Positions 31,822 through 44,071 are shown, counted from the stretch's first letter. The stretch is 64,000 bases of DNA from Amoebidium appalachense (GCA_963693365.1 CAVNZM010000001.1:10788001-10852000); one strand, 5' to 3'. The notes: generated by a model not told the origin, from the letters alone. Program-made: numbers and translations.

Positions 31822-34762
31822 ATGGCGACACAGAAATGGGATGCCCGCTACTCGCACCCCGTACCCCACAACAACACTTACTATGCTAAGTGCATGTTGG
31901 GTGGTGTGCTCAGCTGCGGTCTGACACACTTTGCCATCACCCCCATGGATGTTGTCAAGTGCAACATGCAGGCACGTCCCCCTGACCCCTTCACTTCTCC
32001 CTCTGTCCTTCTCCGTCTCGTTTCTCTCTTTCTCCCCTCCCCCCTTCTTCCCCAATCCTCTGTTCTTTCTTCAGCTTCCACTCCCGTTTCCCTTGTACTT
32101 CTTGGACCTTTCTCATCACCCTTTGCCCTTTCTGTTACCTTCATGATGTGAAGCCGTGAAGTCTTGTTCTTGGTTGTATACACCTGTATAGGGTTGTCAC
32201 TGGCCTTTCCTTTCAGACTTAACCCTGTTCGAGGACCACTCATATCTGTACATACGAGCGCATAATGTTGGTTTATTCCATTAATGTGAAGTTGTTAACT
32301 GCTTAGTGCAAGGCAAGTTTTCACTGGTCACGGTTTCAGCCCTCCCAGATTTCTGGTGAAGTCAAGGTTCTGGACAGGTCAATCATATTGTCTCCAGGGG
32401 CTTGCTTGCCCTTGCTCATGTTACACATCGGTGCTATACATGGCTATCCGAAGTCACTCTCCCTTCTCGGGCTGTCTACCAACCAAACAAAGTCTCCCGG
32501 ATTCACAGTAAATGTGTTACCACTCTTTGCCAGGGCACTAACCCTTGTCGGTACCTCTGCAGGTCAACCCCAGCAAGTTCAAGGGCCTTGTGCCGGGCTT
32601 GAAGCTCGTTGCTGCCGAGGAGGGCACTGCTGCTCTGTTCAAGGGCTGGGCCCCCACTCTGATCGGCTACTCTGCTCAGGTGTGTACTTACTAGCCCTTT
32701 GTGAATGAGCAGTTTTTACACCCTGCCATGTAGTTTGGGTGAAGCGGGGGTGTGAAGTAGCTCTGCTTTGGGAGCAGTTGGGTAAACTAGAAAGGGACCC
32801 AACCCACCGATGTGTAGCATAGCCCTGTCCTGGTGTGGGAGTTTGTGGTTGTGGGCACGGTGGTTTGTGGGGAATCATAGGTGTAGAGGTAACATGCAGG
32901 GTAGTAAATGTACAAACTAGCAATGGCGGCCACGGGGAATGCTTGTGTTGACATGCACTAGGTAAAGGGTGCGTAGGGCTCAGTGTTTTATTGGCCGTTC
33001 GTTCTGACATCAAGGTTTGCCACAGGGTCTGTGCAAGTTCGGTTTCTACGAGTACTTCAAGGATCTCTACAGCACCATGGCCGGTGAGGAGAACTCCTAC
33101 AAGTACCGTGGTATGATCTACCTTGCCGGCTCGGCCTCTGCCGAGTTCTTTGCCGACATTGCCCTGTGCCCATGGGAGATGGTTAAGGTTAAGGTGCAGA
33201 CCTCCCCCGCCGGCACCTTCCCCACTGGTCTTGGTGCCGCATGGGCCGCCATGTCCGCCAACAAGCTTGAGACACGCTTCCCCTTCGGCTCCCTCGTTCC
33301 CCTCTGGTCCCGCCAGATCCCCTACACCATGGCCAAGTTCTTCTTCTTCGAGAAGACCGTCGAGGCCTTCTACACGTACGTGTTCACGCAGCCCCGCAGC
33401 ACCTACAGCAAGGGCACCCAGCTCGGCGTCACCTTCGGTTCTGGTTACATTGCCGGTGTCATCTGCGCCATCGTCTCCCACCCTGCCGGTGTGTAGTCCC
33501 TCCCATCCCTCCCTGTGCTATATAGTGTTACCCCCCCACCCCTCCCTCCCTTGCCTTGTGTTGCAAACTTTGTGTGCAAACTTTGTGTATGTATGGATTC
33601 TAAACCAGTACTTGATGCTGCATACCAGGTTTACCTTCAACCTGCCCGCCCCCCCCCCCCCCCCCCCCCCCCCCTCTTCCCCTCTTAACTGTGGTTTCAT
33701 CTTCGTCCTTGAACACCTTTCTATGGCCCCTGGTCATCATCTTGTTGGTTCCTTGCTGTGCCTACCTCAATCAAACCCCTCCAACCCAGCACACAGACAT
33801 ACAGAGTTTCCTTGTGCCCGTTTCCTTGTGCCCGCACGGCAAACTGCTCTACACCTGCAATAATCAATTCAATCGAAATGCACCGTCTTGTCTCCTACCT
33901 CCCTACCTACTTCCCTCCCCTCCCTCCCTACTCAAGCAACAATTCATCTAACATGATCCCCCGTGCAGACTCTATTGTGTCGCAGATGGGCAAGGCTAGC
34001 AACAAGGGTAAGGGCTTCGGTCAGATTGCCAGCGAGGTGGGCATCTACAAGCTGTGCACTGCTGGTCTTGGCACTCGTATTCTGATGATCGGTACCCTCA
34101 CCGGTCTTCAGGTAAACAACTCCCTCCCCTCCCCCCCCCCCCCCCCCCCCCCCCCCTCCCCCCCTCTCACCCCCTTACGTAGTCTTACAGCCGCCCCAAG
34201 TCCTTGCACGTTACACCATGCACATACCCCCCTACGTGTGTCCTCACCCTCTCCCTTACCGCTATCTTCCCACTTACCCGTTTCTCGCTTCTCACTGAAG
34301 TGAAACACGTATAGTATATAGATTGGTGGGGACAAGAGGACATGGCACACGTCGTTTGTTGGGCACGTGTCTGACGCCCCCTCTCCCAACAGTGGTGGAT
34401 CTATGATGCATACAAAGCATACACTCATGTAGCCGCAGAGAGAGCCATGCATAGGGATATTGTGCAGTCACGTTATGCTTAGCTCTATGCTTTCACCCTA
34501 TCTGGGCTGTGGGCACGGTTTTTCTTTACCTTTTTATAGCGCACGTAGCTGAATGGAGAATACAATTGCCATCGCACAACTGAAAATTAGGCATATTTTG
34601 ATTGACCCAAATACGTCGATTTTCATATACGTATGTAGGTATTATGTATGTATGAGCAGGTATTGAAACCTTTCCCCCTTCCCTCTTCAGTGGTGGATCT
34701 ACGACACTTTCAAGACCGTTATGGGCATGGGTACTTCCGGCGGTGTGCAGAAGAAGCACTAA
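31822..34762 (+). CDS. SLC25A3: Mitochondrial phosphate carrier (SLC25A3/MIR1 type), major model
   Basis: Imports phosphate with protons across the mitochondrial inner membrane for ATP synthesis. Exons 31822-31971, 32563-32679, 33026-33488, 33969-34111 and 34691-34762 give 314 residues, the normal length without a cleavable presequence. Three carrier repeats are visible: PMDVVK at 41-46, PWEMVK at 138-143 and the degenerate HPADSIVS of repeat 3, as in other phosphate carriers. Hallmarks include KGWAPTLIGYSAQGLCKFGFYE and SASAEFFADIALCP (given here as two motifs). Intron 1 begins GC (CAG|GCACGT): homology requires MQ followed by VNPSKF, and no GT donor keeps the frame. Two alternative last exons exist, each starting WWIYD; this model uses the downstream one, whose short C-terminus is ...GGVQKKH. 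Confidence 0.93.
34393..34482 (+). CDS. SLC25A3: Alternative terminal exon (5a) of the phosphate carrier
   Basis: This exon follows a good acceptor (CTCTCCCAACAG), has the same phase as 34691-34762, and starts with the same residues, WWIYD, before diverging: AYKAYTHVAAERAMHRDIVQ and a stop. Spliced to exon 4 it gives a 320-residue carrier with a longer, mixed-charge C-terminus; exon 5b gives 314 residues. The codons for WWIYD are conserved while the rest differs, so it is either an old exon duplication used as an alternative or a decayed copy. The frame is intact, including its own stop codon. Confidence 0.7.
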   Translation, partial: WWIYDAYKAYTHVAAERAMHRDIVQSRYA

Positions 34763-36729
34763 ATGCTTATTTGCCACATGTCACGGGTGCCGGTTGCCGG
34801 GCTCGTTTTGATTGGTTGACGGCGGCTGGCCGCCTAGTAACGCCAAATCAAAAAGGGAATCAGGGCCTGGGGTTCACCACGGCCGAATTTTTTTGTAGGA
34901 ATGAAGATGACGCTAACATAGAAACCGCGGTCAGTCCGAGGGACTTTCAGGGTTATATATCCGTCGATGGCACACCCACACGAATGCAGAGCCCAGGCCT
35001 GTGGTCTGGCACTTGCTTTCAAATATATTGTTTCCTTCACTGCAAACCCTTATGACTCCCAGTGTTGGTCTTTCTACTCTATACTCGTGTGACCGGAACC
35101 CCCCACCGCGCTCCCCCTCCCCCTCCCCCCGGGGGGCCAACACACACTGCGGATAACTTGGGCCAAAGCGGCCCTACCGCATATTCTCTGTGTGTGCTTT
35201 GCTTTGTTTTCTCCGCCGTGACTTGAATGTGGTTACTTTATATTCTGTAGCACATTCGTACTTCTGACCTAACCCCTCCCCGTTTGCCTTCGAATTCAGG
35301 GCAAGAAGCTCCAGCATGGGGCGTAGAGAGGGGAGACCCCAGCCCCATCGGGGGGGTTGCCTAAAAGAGTAAATAAGAATATCAATATTAGGTCAACGAA
35401 TCATTCCTACTTCTTTATTTGTTTCTAAAAACCATTTTGTACGGTTTGGGATTGTGGCGGCTACTTGACAATGTATGGACGTACAGCTTCATTTTAACGA
35501 CTCACCTGCCAGACGAATTTGCAAGACATATATGGTCAATGTCGGGATTGGTCCGTTATACAGTCTGAGCGCGGGCCCGCGCGCGGGGATTTCAAATTTT
35601 AGCGCCGTGAGCCACGAGCACGTGGACTGTCGGCTTGGTCTCCCATACCCCAAAACTCCCTAAACTCTTTGGGGGCCGCGAATAACTCATAAGGAATTTG
35701 ATCAATGGGACATGAAATTTCAATTTCTGAACGCTTAGTCCTTAATGAGGGTGCCGTTCCTGTCATGCATATCGTTACTTTTATAAAAGGAAGGGGGGGG
35801 GGGGGGAGTGTAAAAGGCCTCAAATTTGGGGTGGGATGGAAATATGACCCCGGGGAAGATTACAGACTGAGTGTGTGTACATGCGGTGTGCACGTGTGTG
35901 GGGGGGGGGGGGGGGGGGAGGAAGGGGGGTGCTGTGCATTGGAAGGTTGGAGTTCCGGCGGTGGAGAAATTTCACCCTGAATGAAAACGCGTTTCAGAAT
36001 CGAATTCAAAAGCCAGAATCAGATCCGGGCCGGGGCTCGCGGGAGCTCGCGATCAGTGGTGGGGGGCGGGTAGTGTAGGGGCTTGGGGGTAGTGGCGATG
36101 CGGAGATCTCTAGATCTCTAGAGGCTGGGGGGGGGGGGGAGGCGGGATGGGGTCGATAACTTATACTAGGCTCCCCGGGCAGTTAAATCCTGAAGAGCTC
36201 TGTGTACGTTGAGTCAGTGATTGTTTTTAAGTTATTATATAATCCATACGTATACATTTTTAAACAATTCAACGGGAGACGGGGAGGGCTGGTAATGCAT
36301 ATGCTGCGATGTGTGTGTGTACATGTGTGTTTGTGTGGCTGTGCGTGTGCGTGTGTCACACATGTACACACACATACCCTGCACGTGTACACAACATTGC
36401 AACAGGGGGGGGGGGGGAGACACAAACGTGCACACACATGCAACAGGGGGGGGGGGGGGAGGGGAGGTGGCAGGGGGGGGGGGGGGGGGGGGAAGGGGAG
36501 GAGGGGGGGGGGGGGGGGAGGGGGGGGAGGAACTGGGAGGAGTTGTATTGTGAAATGACGTGCTAATTTACACCTAACAGGGACACAATATAATAGCTTA
36601 CTAAGCAGGATAAATAAATTATTCGGCAAGCCATTTATCATTACGGTACCGGTACATCAATGCAAATCTGGTGGAGTGCATCGAATGACTGGTCAAAACG
36701 AACGTGCAAAATGCATTCCCCCCTCCGGA

Positions 36730-36772
<43 letters not shown>

Positions 36773-36807
36773 GCCCCCCCCCCCCCCCTCCCCCCCCGCC
36801 CCCCCCC

Positions 36808-36845
<38 letters not shown>

Positions 36846-37904
36846 TGCCCCTCTCATTTCCCCCCCCTCCCCCACTCCCAGCGCGCGCACACAAACTTTG
36901 AAAAGCGTTGCCAAAATACAGCACAGGAAACATGCTTCCAAAAGGTGGCAATCTAGACTTCCGAACATATCCATAGTATCCATGTAAACAATAGACACAG
37001 TTTAAGAGATCTAGAAGGTGCACAGACCAAAGCACATGCACTGAATTCGAGACATGCACATGAATCGTCAATAAAGTTATCTGGATGAAATTTCACCACA
37101 CAGTGTATCCACACGAAGTGTAGTTGGCAGACTGAGTGGTAAATACTTGTTGGGTTATGGTTTATCTGTAATTTTATCGCAGGGCCTCTCGCTTGTAAGC
37201 CAACAATGGTCAACCACTTTATAAAAATATGCTATACTATTTCTGCCAACATTTCTGTAAGTGTGTGTATGAACATGCTGTATACTTAATAAAAAAACCA
37301 TATATAACAAGGTTTATCTAACGATGGGGTGTAATATGTAACATGCTTGCTTCCGTCTGCAAACGATGTAAGGTGGATAGTTATAAATTACACGAACACT
37401 ACACAGCCTACTATTTCCAAGCTCCGGTACATCTATCAACAAATTGATATGAACACTGGGACATACAATCTCGCCAATACAGCACATCTTCAGGCTATCC
37501 CTGTATTTAAAGGACGAGATACACTTGAGGTTGTTATCTAATCAATACACTTTGACTCTAGTGATTTGTTATCTGCATGCATCTGCGTGTCGCTAACGCT
37601 CTCTCTCTTTCTGTATGCCTGCGTCTGTGTGTGCTTTGTCGCATTTGTTGGAGAATGCGCGTGTTTCTGTCCACATTCTGTTAAGTGGGTGTTGGCAGCA
37701 CGAGTTATTGTCTCTACATGATAGTCACCAGAATCATTACGGTAGTTGTATGTGGAGCCTCTTTACTGAGGCATCCGGGGAAAGGGTTCTACAAGAGTAA
37801 GCGAGCAGACTCATAGAAAGAAGCAGGGAGGAAGGGATGGAATTTGCGAACAACTAGGGATATCGATGAACTCAGCGTTTTGGGGGGGGGGGGGGGGGGG
37901 GGGG

Positions 37905-37987
<83 letters not shown>

Positions 37988-38027
37988 TGTGTGCGTGTGT
38001 ATTGGGGGGGGGGGGGGGGGGGGGGGG
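34763..38027. other. Gene-poor interval between phosphate carrier and receptor gene
   Basis: Seen: poly-G blocks at 35791-35803 and 35899-35918, a G-rich stretch at 36406-36535, an extreme C-rich stretch at 36732-36845, and ordinary AT-richer DNA at 36.9-37.8 kb. Direct repeats of AGATCTCT occur near 36105. Open frames of 60-135 codons occur but none resembles a known protein. The right end (37881-38027) is the 3' flank of the minus-strand receptor gene: C-run, (CA)n, C-run in its sense. Confidence 0.5.
37881..38027. repeat. Poly-G / (GT)~40 / poly-G block abutting the receptor stop codon
   Basis: Poly-G 37881-37904, (GT)n from about 37909 to 38000, poly-G 38004-38027. In the sense of the minus-strand receptor gene the mRNA would read stop codon, about 24 C, about 40 CA, about 24 C, so the block is the beginning of its 3' untranslated region. 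Confidence 0.8.
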
Positions 38028-39659
38028 TTAAACGGTCATTCCCACCCACTTCCCCGGCTCGGACATGCGTGCATCCCTCTCCGTCACCACACATAGCCTC
38101 TCCCCGTCCATCCACTCCTGGCCCGACCCATCCTTCTTCACTTTAACGTAACGGTACCCAACCATAGTGCTCGATGGTAGCTTGATCGTTAAAGTATACC
38201 GCGCACCCCCGGAAGAACTGAGTTTGGGCGCATGCTCCACCTTCCAGTTGCCTAATTCGGCCGCGTCACCAACTACCGCCAAGTACTCGTCTGTTTTAAC
38301 GTGGTCGCATAGAATAAAAAACGTGACACTTACACTTGTAGGGCTCCCGGGTGTTAAAGACAGACCCAAATCTGAAATTTTGCTTCCCGACCGGTTGGGG
38401 GACCTCCTTCCTCCTTTAACGTTCCGCTTTTTGCGCAAACGAACGACCAATCCGGCAACGATTATAACTATTAAAGCGGCACAGGCAACACTGATCAGTA
38501 CGGTGGCCGCAGTGCTAAGTGCCGGACGGGAATCGATCGGCTCGCCAACTTTAACGTCATTATCCGATGGGGTTGCAGGTGTTTGAGGGGTAATTACAGG
38601 CCGTTGACTTACAAAAGCCTCCGCCGTAATCGGTAATACCTGGGGTGTTGGCTGTGAGGGTTCCGGCGTTTCTTTAACGATGGTGGGTGCCGGCTCGTTG
38701 TTGGCCGTGTTGATTGCTGTAGACGGGACCGACGCGTTAAAGAACCTCGCAACAACCTCCGAAATATCAACCTGCCTTTTACCCTTACTGCTACCGGGTT
38801 TCGACGACGCAGAACCATCGCACGGGTTTGCGGCACTGCAAATCTCCGTGTCTTTGCCCTCACATCCCTTCCCTCCATATGCCTGGCCAATGCACTTTCG
38901 CTGTTTTATCCCCTGCCCACAAGTTTCACTACAAACAGTCCAGTCGGTCCATTCCCCATCTTGTGCCGGGCATAGCGTGTCCGCACACCCCCCAATCTCC
39001 GAAGAAGGCTTCAGTGCGGGATTACAGTAGCCGTTCACCCACCCGCTAGGAGGTTGCCCGTTTACGTTTTGGCACGCAAATTCGATCTTCTGCACACCCC
39101 ACCCACACGTCGCACTGCATGGTGACCGGCCCATTTCAACCCAGATGCCTCCGCCTAAGGGGAGATCAGCGAACCTTACAGGCGTGAGCTGGGCGTTTTG
39201 GGGTGAATTCGCTGCCGTGCTGCACCAATCAGCAACTGACGGACGAAACGAGCACACGTCTCCCTTGTAGTTTTCGCACACACCAGGACAGGTCCCTTGC
39301 TTGGGATTCACGAGAGATCTAGCGTAGAATGTCTGTGATTTTTTCCCGTTTCCACATACGCCTGTGGTGGATGGTATCCCAGCTTTTCCGGATACTTCGA
39401 GGCATTCGCTAGTGAAAATATTTTTCCAGTTACCGGATGGGTATTGTGTCCAAAGCTGGGTGCTATTGCCGTTGCATGTCTCGAGAGAAACCTGGCCCCG
39501 TTTTGTTGAAGTGATGCATCGATCTAATTTGGTGGCCGTCAGCAAAAACATATCAGTTGTAACAGACACCACACCGCTGCCTGCATCTTGCGCGTTGGTG
39601 AACACAAAGTGAAGGGAGAGAATGGCGAATGCCAAGGAGAGTGACAAATGCATGTTCAT
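38028..39659 (-). CDS. Type I membrane receptor: ricin-B-like, two TSP1 repeats, TM helix, cytosolic CBM20
   Basis: An intronless frame of 543 residues. Residues 1-23 are a signal peptide (hydrophobic, then TNAQ). Residues 30-115 look like part of a ricin-B/beta-trefoil lectin (CITS..., QLW, GNW, CLEV). A TSP1 repeat lies near 171-230 (GIWVEMGRSPCSATCGWG) and a clearer one at 234-280 (GEWTDWTVCSETCGQG ... CEGKDTEICSAANPC). A Pro/Thr/Ser-rich stalk spans 315-375. One membrane helix occupies about 380-407, followed by RLRKKR, which places the C-terminus in the cytosol. Residues 440-527 form a CBM20-type starch-binding domain: VVGDAAELGNWKV, GYRYVKVKKDG and QEWMDGER match the family's GxxxxLGNW, YKYV and WE positions. 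Role inferred: an adhesion or matrix receptor whose tail may bind glycogen or other alpha-glucan. No frameshifts. The promoter is probably shared with the divergent BAR-SH3 gene. Confidence 0.85.
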   Translation of the reverse strand: MNMHLSLSLAFAILSLHFVFTNAQDAGSGVVSVTTDMFLLTATKLDRCITSTKRGQVSLETCNGNSTQLWTQYPSGNWKNIFTSECLEVSGKAGIPSTTGVCGNGKKSQTFYARSLVNPKQGTCPGVCENYKGDVCSFRPSVADWCSTAANSPQNAQLTPVRFADLPLGGGIWVEMGRSPCSATCGWGVQKIEFACQNVNGQPPSGWVNGYCNPALKPSSEIGGCADTLCPAQDGEWTDWTVCSETCGQGIKQRKCIGQAYGGKGCEGKDTEICSAANPCDGSASSKPGSSKGKRQVDISEVVARFFNASVPSTAINTANNEPAPTIVKETPEPSQPTPQVLPITAEAFVSQRPVITPQTPATPSDNDVKVGEPIDSRPALSTAATVLISVACAALIVIIVAGLVVRLRKKRNVKGGRRSPNRSGSKISDLGLSLTPGSPTSVSVTFFILCDHVKTDEYLAVVGDAAELGNWKVEHAPKLSSSGGARYTLTIKLPSSTMVGYRYVKVKKDGSGQEWMDGERLCVVTERDARMSEPGKWVGMTV

Positions 39660-40744
39660 CGTTACGTTCGTATGGAAAACCCGACATGTCTATGTTTCCT
39701 CAACTCAGTACATTCGTGGTGTCACTGTGTGTGTCACTCTCAGACACTGAAAAACTGCACCAAGGGCAATGCTAGTCACTTTGAGTGCTGTCTCCCTGCG
39801 GCCTATAACATACCCGGAGGCGACAGTCACTAGACAAAGTTTGATCGCGGGTAATCGGATCTGGCTTTACGAGCGGCGATTGGTTCAAAATGACGTAAGC
39901 CTACCAAAGTAGTAAAAAGAAGACATGATCCGGCTGCCCAAACTTTTTAAAACAATGAGATTAAATGTTCTCTTTAAAACATTTGAGCATTCCTATTGGT
40001 CATTATTTATTGAGCAATCTGATTGGTCATCTCAGCCACAAGGACCCCTCCGGATCACAAAGCCTTGGAGACTAGTGCAATGCATGTGTACTTGTTTTGG
40101 ATTCCAGAGCGATATGATTGGCTCATTTTAAGTCGCAGTTCTATGATCGCTAAAATGAACCAATAGGAGCCATGGGAGAGTGCGTGAGTATCCGATAGGA
40201 ACAACCCTTGGTGATGACGATTGACGGTTGCTAGAGTTCTAGTGAGAAAATAGTGTGTTTGGTCTCTAAATACACGCATTTTTTTTGTGCCCTTTTATTT
40301 TACTCCTTTAACTGCAGGAAACTGTTTTATTTGGGTCCACACGACACACCAAGGGGCTGACGGCGACCTTCCGAAGATCCAAAGGTATGTGGTTTAGAGC
40401 CCTTAACCGATTCCTATTGGTTGTTATCCTGGCAATCTTGTGAGCCACAGAGTCCGGCTAAGGAGATTTTTTTTTTTCTTTTTTTTTTCCCCTCCTCGAT
40501 GCGTTGACCGACGTCGACTCGGGACCGAGAGTTGAAATCTTTCGGACGTCTGACTCAACTGAAACAAAGAGTTATATAATCACTAAATAGTATATGTAGC
40601 TCCCACGAATAGAGAGGTATAGGACGTAACCCCCGAAGTAATACACCTGTTCTGGTCGCATCGTGGTTGTGCCAATGACCTCCATTGAAAGCTTCATTTC
40701 CTTGCCATCATTTTTTTCATTAGTTCACGTATTACACACCAAAA
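39660..40744. promoter_or_regulatory. Divergent promoter region rich in CCAAT boxes
   Basis: Six CCAAT/ATTGG motifs lie at 39879-39883, 39995-39999, 40022-40026, 40117-40121, 40160-40164 and 40416-40420, between the minus-strand receptor and the plus-strand BAR-SH3 gene. The DNA is free of the long poly-C/poly-G and CA tracts found elsewhere. CCAAT boxes are normally NF-Y sites; shared regulation of the two genes is inference. No clear TATA box was found for either start. Confidence 0.5.
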
Positions 40745-41340
40745 ATGTTTCATGCACTCAAGAAGGCAGTGGGCGCATACAAGACCCAGAACCCTGTCAA
40801 GGATCCAGAATGTGAGGAATTGGAAATTCGCTACAGAGACATTGCCACACATGCACAGAACATCTCTGGGGCACTGAAAACGGTAAGAGAGAGATACACA
40901 GGTCTGCGCCAAAACATAAAGCAGGTTACAGATGCAGCCCTTGCTGCCTTTCCAGAAACTGGAAAACCAAACCAAATTGCTGCGGACATGGTGAGATATT
41001 GTGATGCGTGGGATAACAAGGCGAAGGAACTGAGAGACGGATTCGACTGTCGTATTTTAGAGGCGGAGAAGTCGTTGAATGAATATATCAACCTGCTTGT
41101 GCAGACAAAGACGGCACTAAAGAAGAGAGCGGATGTGGTTGGGGAGGTGGATTACTACCGCGGAAAGGTGTGTTTGCTAATTCCTGTTCCTGTGATGAGC
41201 CCTGTTTTTGTTGTTTTTTGGGGGTTTCCACACGCACGCACGCACACACACACGCACACACGCATGCACTTGCACCCACACACGCACACACAAACACACA
41301 CGGACACACAAACACACACACACACACACACAAACACGCA

Positions 41341-41403
<63 letters not shown>

Positions 41404-41618
41404 GTGTTACAACCACAACTACCGACCCCACCAGCTTACTGAGCTCCACCTGTGTTTTTACAAGAATTTTCCCTGCGTGCCCTCCAGTCTTTGACCACCT
41501 CCGGTCTCATGTCACACGTTAGACTCATCCTTCTCTATCACACTCAAGCTGCCATATCCTCCCCCCCCCCCCCCTCCCCCCCCCCCCCCTCCCCTTCCCT
41601 CACCCCCCCCCCCCCCCC

Positions 41619-41652
<34 letters not shown>

Positions 41653-41740
41653 CCCCAGCCTTTTGCATCCCCACCAGGCCATTTAGGAACGGCACCCCCT
41701 CTCATCCGATATATTTTGTTCCCTTATTTCCTGTCCTGCG

Positions 41741-41787
<47 letters not shown>

Positions 41788-42162
41788 ACACACACACATC
41801 CAACCTCCTCCCCCCTCCCCCCCTTTTTACCCTCTGCCGTGTCCCCCCTGTCCCCCCTTTCCCGGGCTATCCGTGTAAAAGAATGGTTTCAGGGATTCCG
41901 GTGAGGAAAGATATTGTGTGCTGGTCTTCCCCCCTTCCCCCCCACTCCCCCCGGATAGACAAAGGGGGCTCCTATATGTATTAACTACGGAATTTGCAGG
42001 TGGAAGAACTCACTGAAGCCGTGGCTAAGAAGGTAAGTTGAACTATAATCCTCCCCACACACACACACACACCTACCTCGCCTTCAGCTTATGATGTATA
42101 CTCTTGTGTGCTTTGCAATCTGCATTGTGTTGTCCGTCATGAATGTGACTTCGTTAAACACA

Positions 42163-42211
<49 letters not shown>

Positions 42212-42599
42212 AAACACACCCCTCTCTCTCTTCCCCTTTATGCTGACAATGCCTAATCTTTAGTGTGCTTTGCAACATGTGTTGCTTTTTTCGTCGTGAA
42301 TGTGTACGTCCGTAGGCAATGTCTAAACCCCTCTCACCCCCTCACCCCCCCCCCCCCCCTCCCCCCCCCCCCCTTCTCGGGGAGACTGGGGGAGCCTGGG
42401 ATCTTCTCATGTTGCCTGCTCTGTGTGTATATGTTGATCTACAACCTGCTGCCTTGTAAACCCGTCCCCCCCTCCCTCCCTCTCTCATCGCCCCCTTCCC
42501 CCCGGGTTTCATCAATGTGGGCCCAGTTCGATTTATACCCACATGTGCACACATACTTGCTGCACGGTATGTGCACACCCCTGCACTCTCCTTATACAG

Positions 42600-42639
<40 letters not shown>

Positions 42640-42952
42640 ACCACCACCCACCCACCCCCTACCCCCCCCCCCCCCTCCCTCCCTCCTCCGCCTTCCCTTC
42701 ATCCCCCCCCTCCCCCCCTTCTCCCAATTATTTCCTCCCCAAACATATAGACAAGCCCATCCCTCTTTGCATTTTACCACCCTCTGTGTTCACAAGTGTC
42801 CATTGCTACGCCACCCTACCCGTCCAACTGCACATATACACACACATCCCCTTGCCGCCCTCACATCCGCCCAGCCATCCACCCACCCCTATCTCCCCCC
42901 AACTCCACTCACCCGCTCCCATGCCCTCCCCCCCCCCCTCCCCCCCCTCCCC

Positions 42953-42983
<31 letters not shown>

Positions 42984-43089
42984 CCTCCCTCCCCCCCCCA
43001 CACACACATGCACACATCCACACAACACGCCCAACCCCCCCCCCACACACACACAACAGTCTTGCTCTATCATCCCCTCACCCCCCTCT

Positions 43090-43163
<74 letters not shown>

Positions 43164-43207
43164 ACCCTTGCCTTATCACCCCCTGAACCCCCTCTCCCCT
43201 CGTTGCC

Positions 43208-43252
<45 letters not shown>

Positions 43253-44071
43253 ACACCCCCTAACAAAAAAAAAAAAAAACACCCACACACCCACACACAC
43301 AGCCCAAAGAAGAAGACCGCCTCCGCTCTACCGAAGTCCACCTCAAAGCCAAAGAAGAGGAATATGCACTAGCCAACACAGAGGCAAGATCCCTTCTCAC
43401 CCGCTGCTTGGAGCTGAAGGAGTCTGTGTTTGTCAGTGCGCTTGCTGCCTATGTCGAGTTTATGCATAAGGTGATGGTGGCTGAGCCCTTTGGAACTATT
43501 GTAAACACTCATCCTGGTGAGTGGTTATCTTCTCCCCTCCCCCTTCCCCCCTTCCCCCCCCTCTCCCCTCCCCTTCTCCCCTCCCCTGTTCCCTCTCCGC
43601 CCTCCCTCCCCCACCCGCCCCCCGCCTCCTTTCTCGGCTCTTTCATAGGCGCACGCACACACACACACACACACTACACATACAGACGACCACACCAATG
43701 CACACTCTTCTCATTCTCCTGTTCATACGCACAGATGCACTCGCACTCATACGCACATGTACACGTCCTTATGCAAGTGCACGCACACACAGCCTTGCTG
43801 CCTAAAACAAGCTCATGTATGCACTCATACACGTGGGCACACGCAAACAGGCTCACACATACCACACACACACATGCACACACACATGCACATTATTGCC
43901 CTTTGATTGCCACCGTGTTGCTGATTTCTCTTGCTCACACCTCTCCCTCTGCCTCAGCTCAAAACTCCATCCCCCCCCCCCCCCCCCCCCCCTCCCGCCC
44001 TCTCTCTGTGGTTCCCCTGTTGCTTTCCACTCGCATCGGCTATTCTTCCCCTATTCTCCTAGGCACTCCCT

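Noticed and set aside
34648-35055. 135-codon frame over the end of the phosphate carrier
   Set aside because: It is out of frame with the true last exon and its downstream part has no recognisable family or splice support.
35287-35330. Third possible terminal exon of the phosphate carrier (after GAATTCAG)
   Set aside because: It lacks the WWIYD start that the other two share and encodes only a few unrelated residues.
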